Shown here in pieces: positions 62,574 through 64,000 of a stretch of 64,000 nucleotides of DNA (position 1 is the stretch's first letter; every line of letters starts with the position of its first letter). Under the pieces are notes generated by a model. That model saw only the letters and a program-made list of their open reading frames with translations, ran no database searches and was not told the DNA's origin. This DNA comes from Onchocerca volvulus (taxonomy: Eukaryota > Nematoda > Chromadorea > Rhabditida > Onchocercidae): positions 9,127,609 to 9,191,608 of the forward strand of contig HG738137.1 of NCBI GenBank assembly GCA_000499405.2. Direction: 5' to 3'. The translations under genes and the position numbers were made by a program.

Positions 62574-64000
62574 CTAAAATTTCTGAACGTATCAAAACGA
62601 AAAAAAATTGTTTTTATATATTTAGAAGTAAATAATCAAATCTAAAATTTATTACAAAATATCTTTTTACTTCGCTATTTAGCTAATTATTAATTTAATG
62701 ACGAATTGCAAAAATTTTATACAATAGCTATAATAAAAAACAAGTAATTGGAACTAATAAAATGCATTAAACAATTAACATATTTTTTGTTGTTCCAGTA
62801 AAATAAAAACAATCTTATGATGGTTGATAGCATGGATTTTTGTTAAATTATATAATCAAAAATATTTCTTTTAATGTATTAATACCTTACTAAATGAAAT
62901 GAAATAAAAGAGAATGATACTTAATTCATTTTTAATATGATTAATCGACTAATTAATATAATCAATCAAAAAATTCCGGCCTAAAGAATTAATTACCGGT
63001 CATTTATACAAAATTTTACAGAACTATTATTATTTAGCCTTTCTATCGATTATTTACTTGCCATATCTTATTTTGTATTAAAATATCCAAATCAATAAGT
63101 TATGCTTTATTTATCTAAATATTTATCTATGTAAATAAGGCTATATAGTTCATTCACCACTTTAGGCCTTACTGTTTGCAAAACCGAGATTTTTTTTATA
63201 ATATAAATATGATAGGATAATCAGAGTATATAATAGAAATTTGTAATATTTTTCAGTCAAATGAATCATTTATTCATCTCTTATTCTTCAGTCTGATATA
63301 AAAGCCTTTGTTCCTCCTCTTTTGATCTTCTACAGAGCTTACGGCATCGTTTAAAATATTTTAATTCATTTATTTGTCTGGAATGTTGTAAGGACGAAAG
63401 CTTGTGTGCACTGTTTAAAATTATAAACATTGTTTATCTCTTATCTTTTGTCCTGATAATCAAACCCTTTACATAACATTTCAAGTCACCATCTACTGTA
63501 GGACCAAAGATAGAGGAGCTTCTAGCGGTCACGGCATCAGTTGCTTAATTGTGACACAGTAGTTAGTAGTTGTTGAGTGATTATGCAATCATTCAACTCA
63601 ACAATCACTCAATTCACTCGGCAATCAATACCTCCAATTCAATACAACTCACATATATTCAACCCATCTCTACTAAAAAAAACGATCAACTGCAATCGTG
63701 ATTTTATCTAACTTTATTCGGTCTTAATGTATATGAAGAATCAGTTCTCTGTCAATCAATAAAATTTTTTTCACCAAGATTCATCTTTTTTGAAATAACC
63801 GAATGAAAGGTGATTCATATTAATGTAATTAAAATAATTTTATCTTTTTTCTTTCTTTATTTTATTTCGTAAAAAGTTAGATATAATAGATGTAGTTAAA
63901 ATTGTTGAGAAATAAGATGATTGATTACAACAATGTAATGGACAAAAATCCAGATGTAATTTCGACATTATTTGAAACTCTAAATTATTTGATTTTGATT
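62574..64000. other. intron or upstream DNA of the minus-strand gene
   Basis: No further exon identified. Two diverged copies of a ~130-bp segment (about 63270-63380 and 63430-63560) share ATCTCTTATCTT, CTGATA and ACGGCATC blocks. Confidence 0.4.

Noticed and set aside
63480..63590. Minus-strand 36-codon frame ATDAVTARSSSIFG... as an upstream exon of the minus-strand gene
   Set aside because: It lies in a two-copy diverged repeat, is bounded by stops and has no matching donor phase for the exon at 62573.
1..64000. CRISPR arrays, bacterial operons, rRNA, SL1 or 5S RNA genes
   Set aside because: Looked for by eye; no spaced direct-repeat arrays, no ribosomal RNA and no nematode spliced-leader sequence found.

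Overview
The window is strongly AT-rich, intron-dense animal DNA. Splice acceptors of the TTTCAG type, long T- and A-rich introns, and above all a gene for a MADD-4/punctin-type extracellular matrix protein point to a nematode. A filarial or other spirurid worm is plausible on composition and intron size, but that is inference. I see no bacterial, viral or organellar features.

Layout. (1) 159-1804, + strand: the last four exons of an uncharacterised gene with a faint von Willebrand A-like look. (2) About 3030-3370: a decayed, frameshifted Helitron/PIF1 helicase tail, followed by purine and TTA-rich simple repeats and a small promoter-like or LTR-like block. (3) 4228-16246: mostly non-coding AT-rich DNA with one possible minus-strand exon, several minisatellites and two strong hairpins. 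(4) 16247-49967, + strand: the dominant feature, a spliced gene of at least 27 coding exons that I could join in one continuous reading frame. It encodes a secreted, multi-thrombospondin-repeat ADAMTS-like protein with one Ig domain, the architecture of nematode MADD-4 (punctin). A separate signal-peptide exon lies inside a 6.8 kb intron and splices in phase to exon 7, giving a short isoform (902 residues) that lacks the first two TSP1 repeats and the cysteine-rich module. (5) 53076-53146: a complete tRNA-Gly(GCC). (6) 54129-55060, + strand: a small ShKT-like cysteine-rich protein in at least two exons. (7) 57392-62573, - strand: the 3' end of an unrecognised gene with apparently alternative 3' exons.

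How the main gene works, from the family: in Caenorhabditis elegans MADD-4 is secreted by motor neurons and muscle-arm targets respond to it; long and short isoforms from separate promoters organise cholinergic and GABAergic receptor clusters. The same two-start design can be read directly here from exon phases. The 5' signal-peptide exon of the long isoform was not located with confidence; weak candidates are listed.

The introns carry the other structure of interest: tandem-repeat blocks, a purine-strand tandem array, a perfect 46-bp duplication, a TACTGT...ACAGTA repeat family, and several hairpins, one (14460-14549) with the size and shape of a microRNA precursor.
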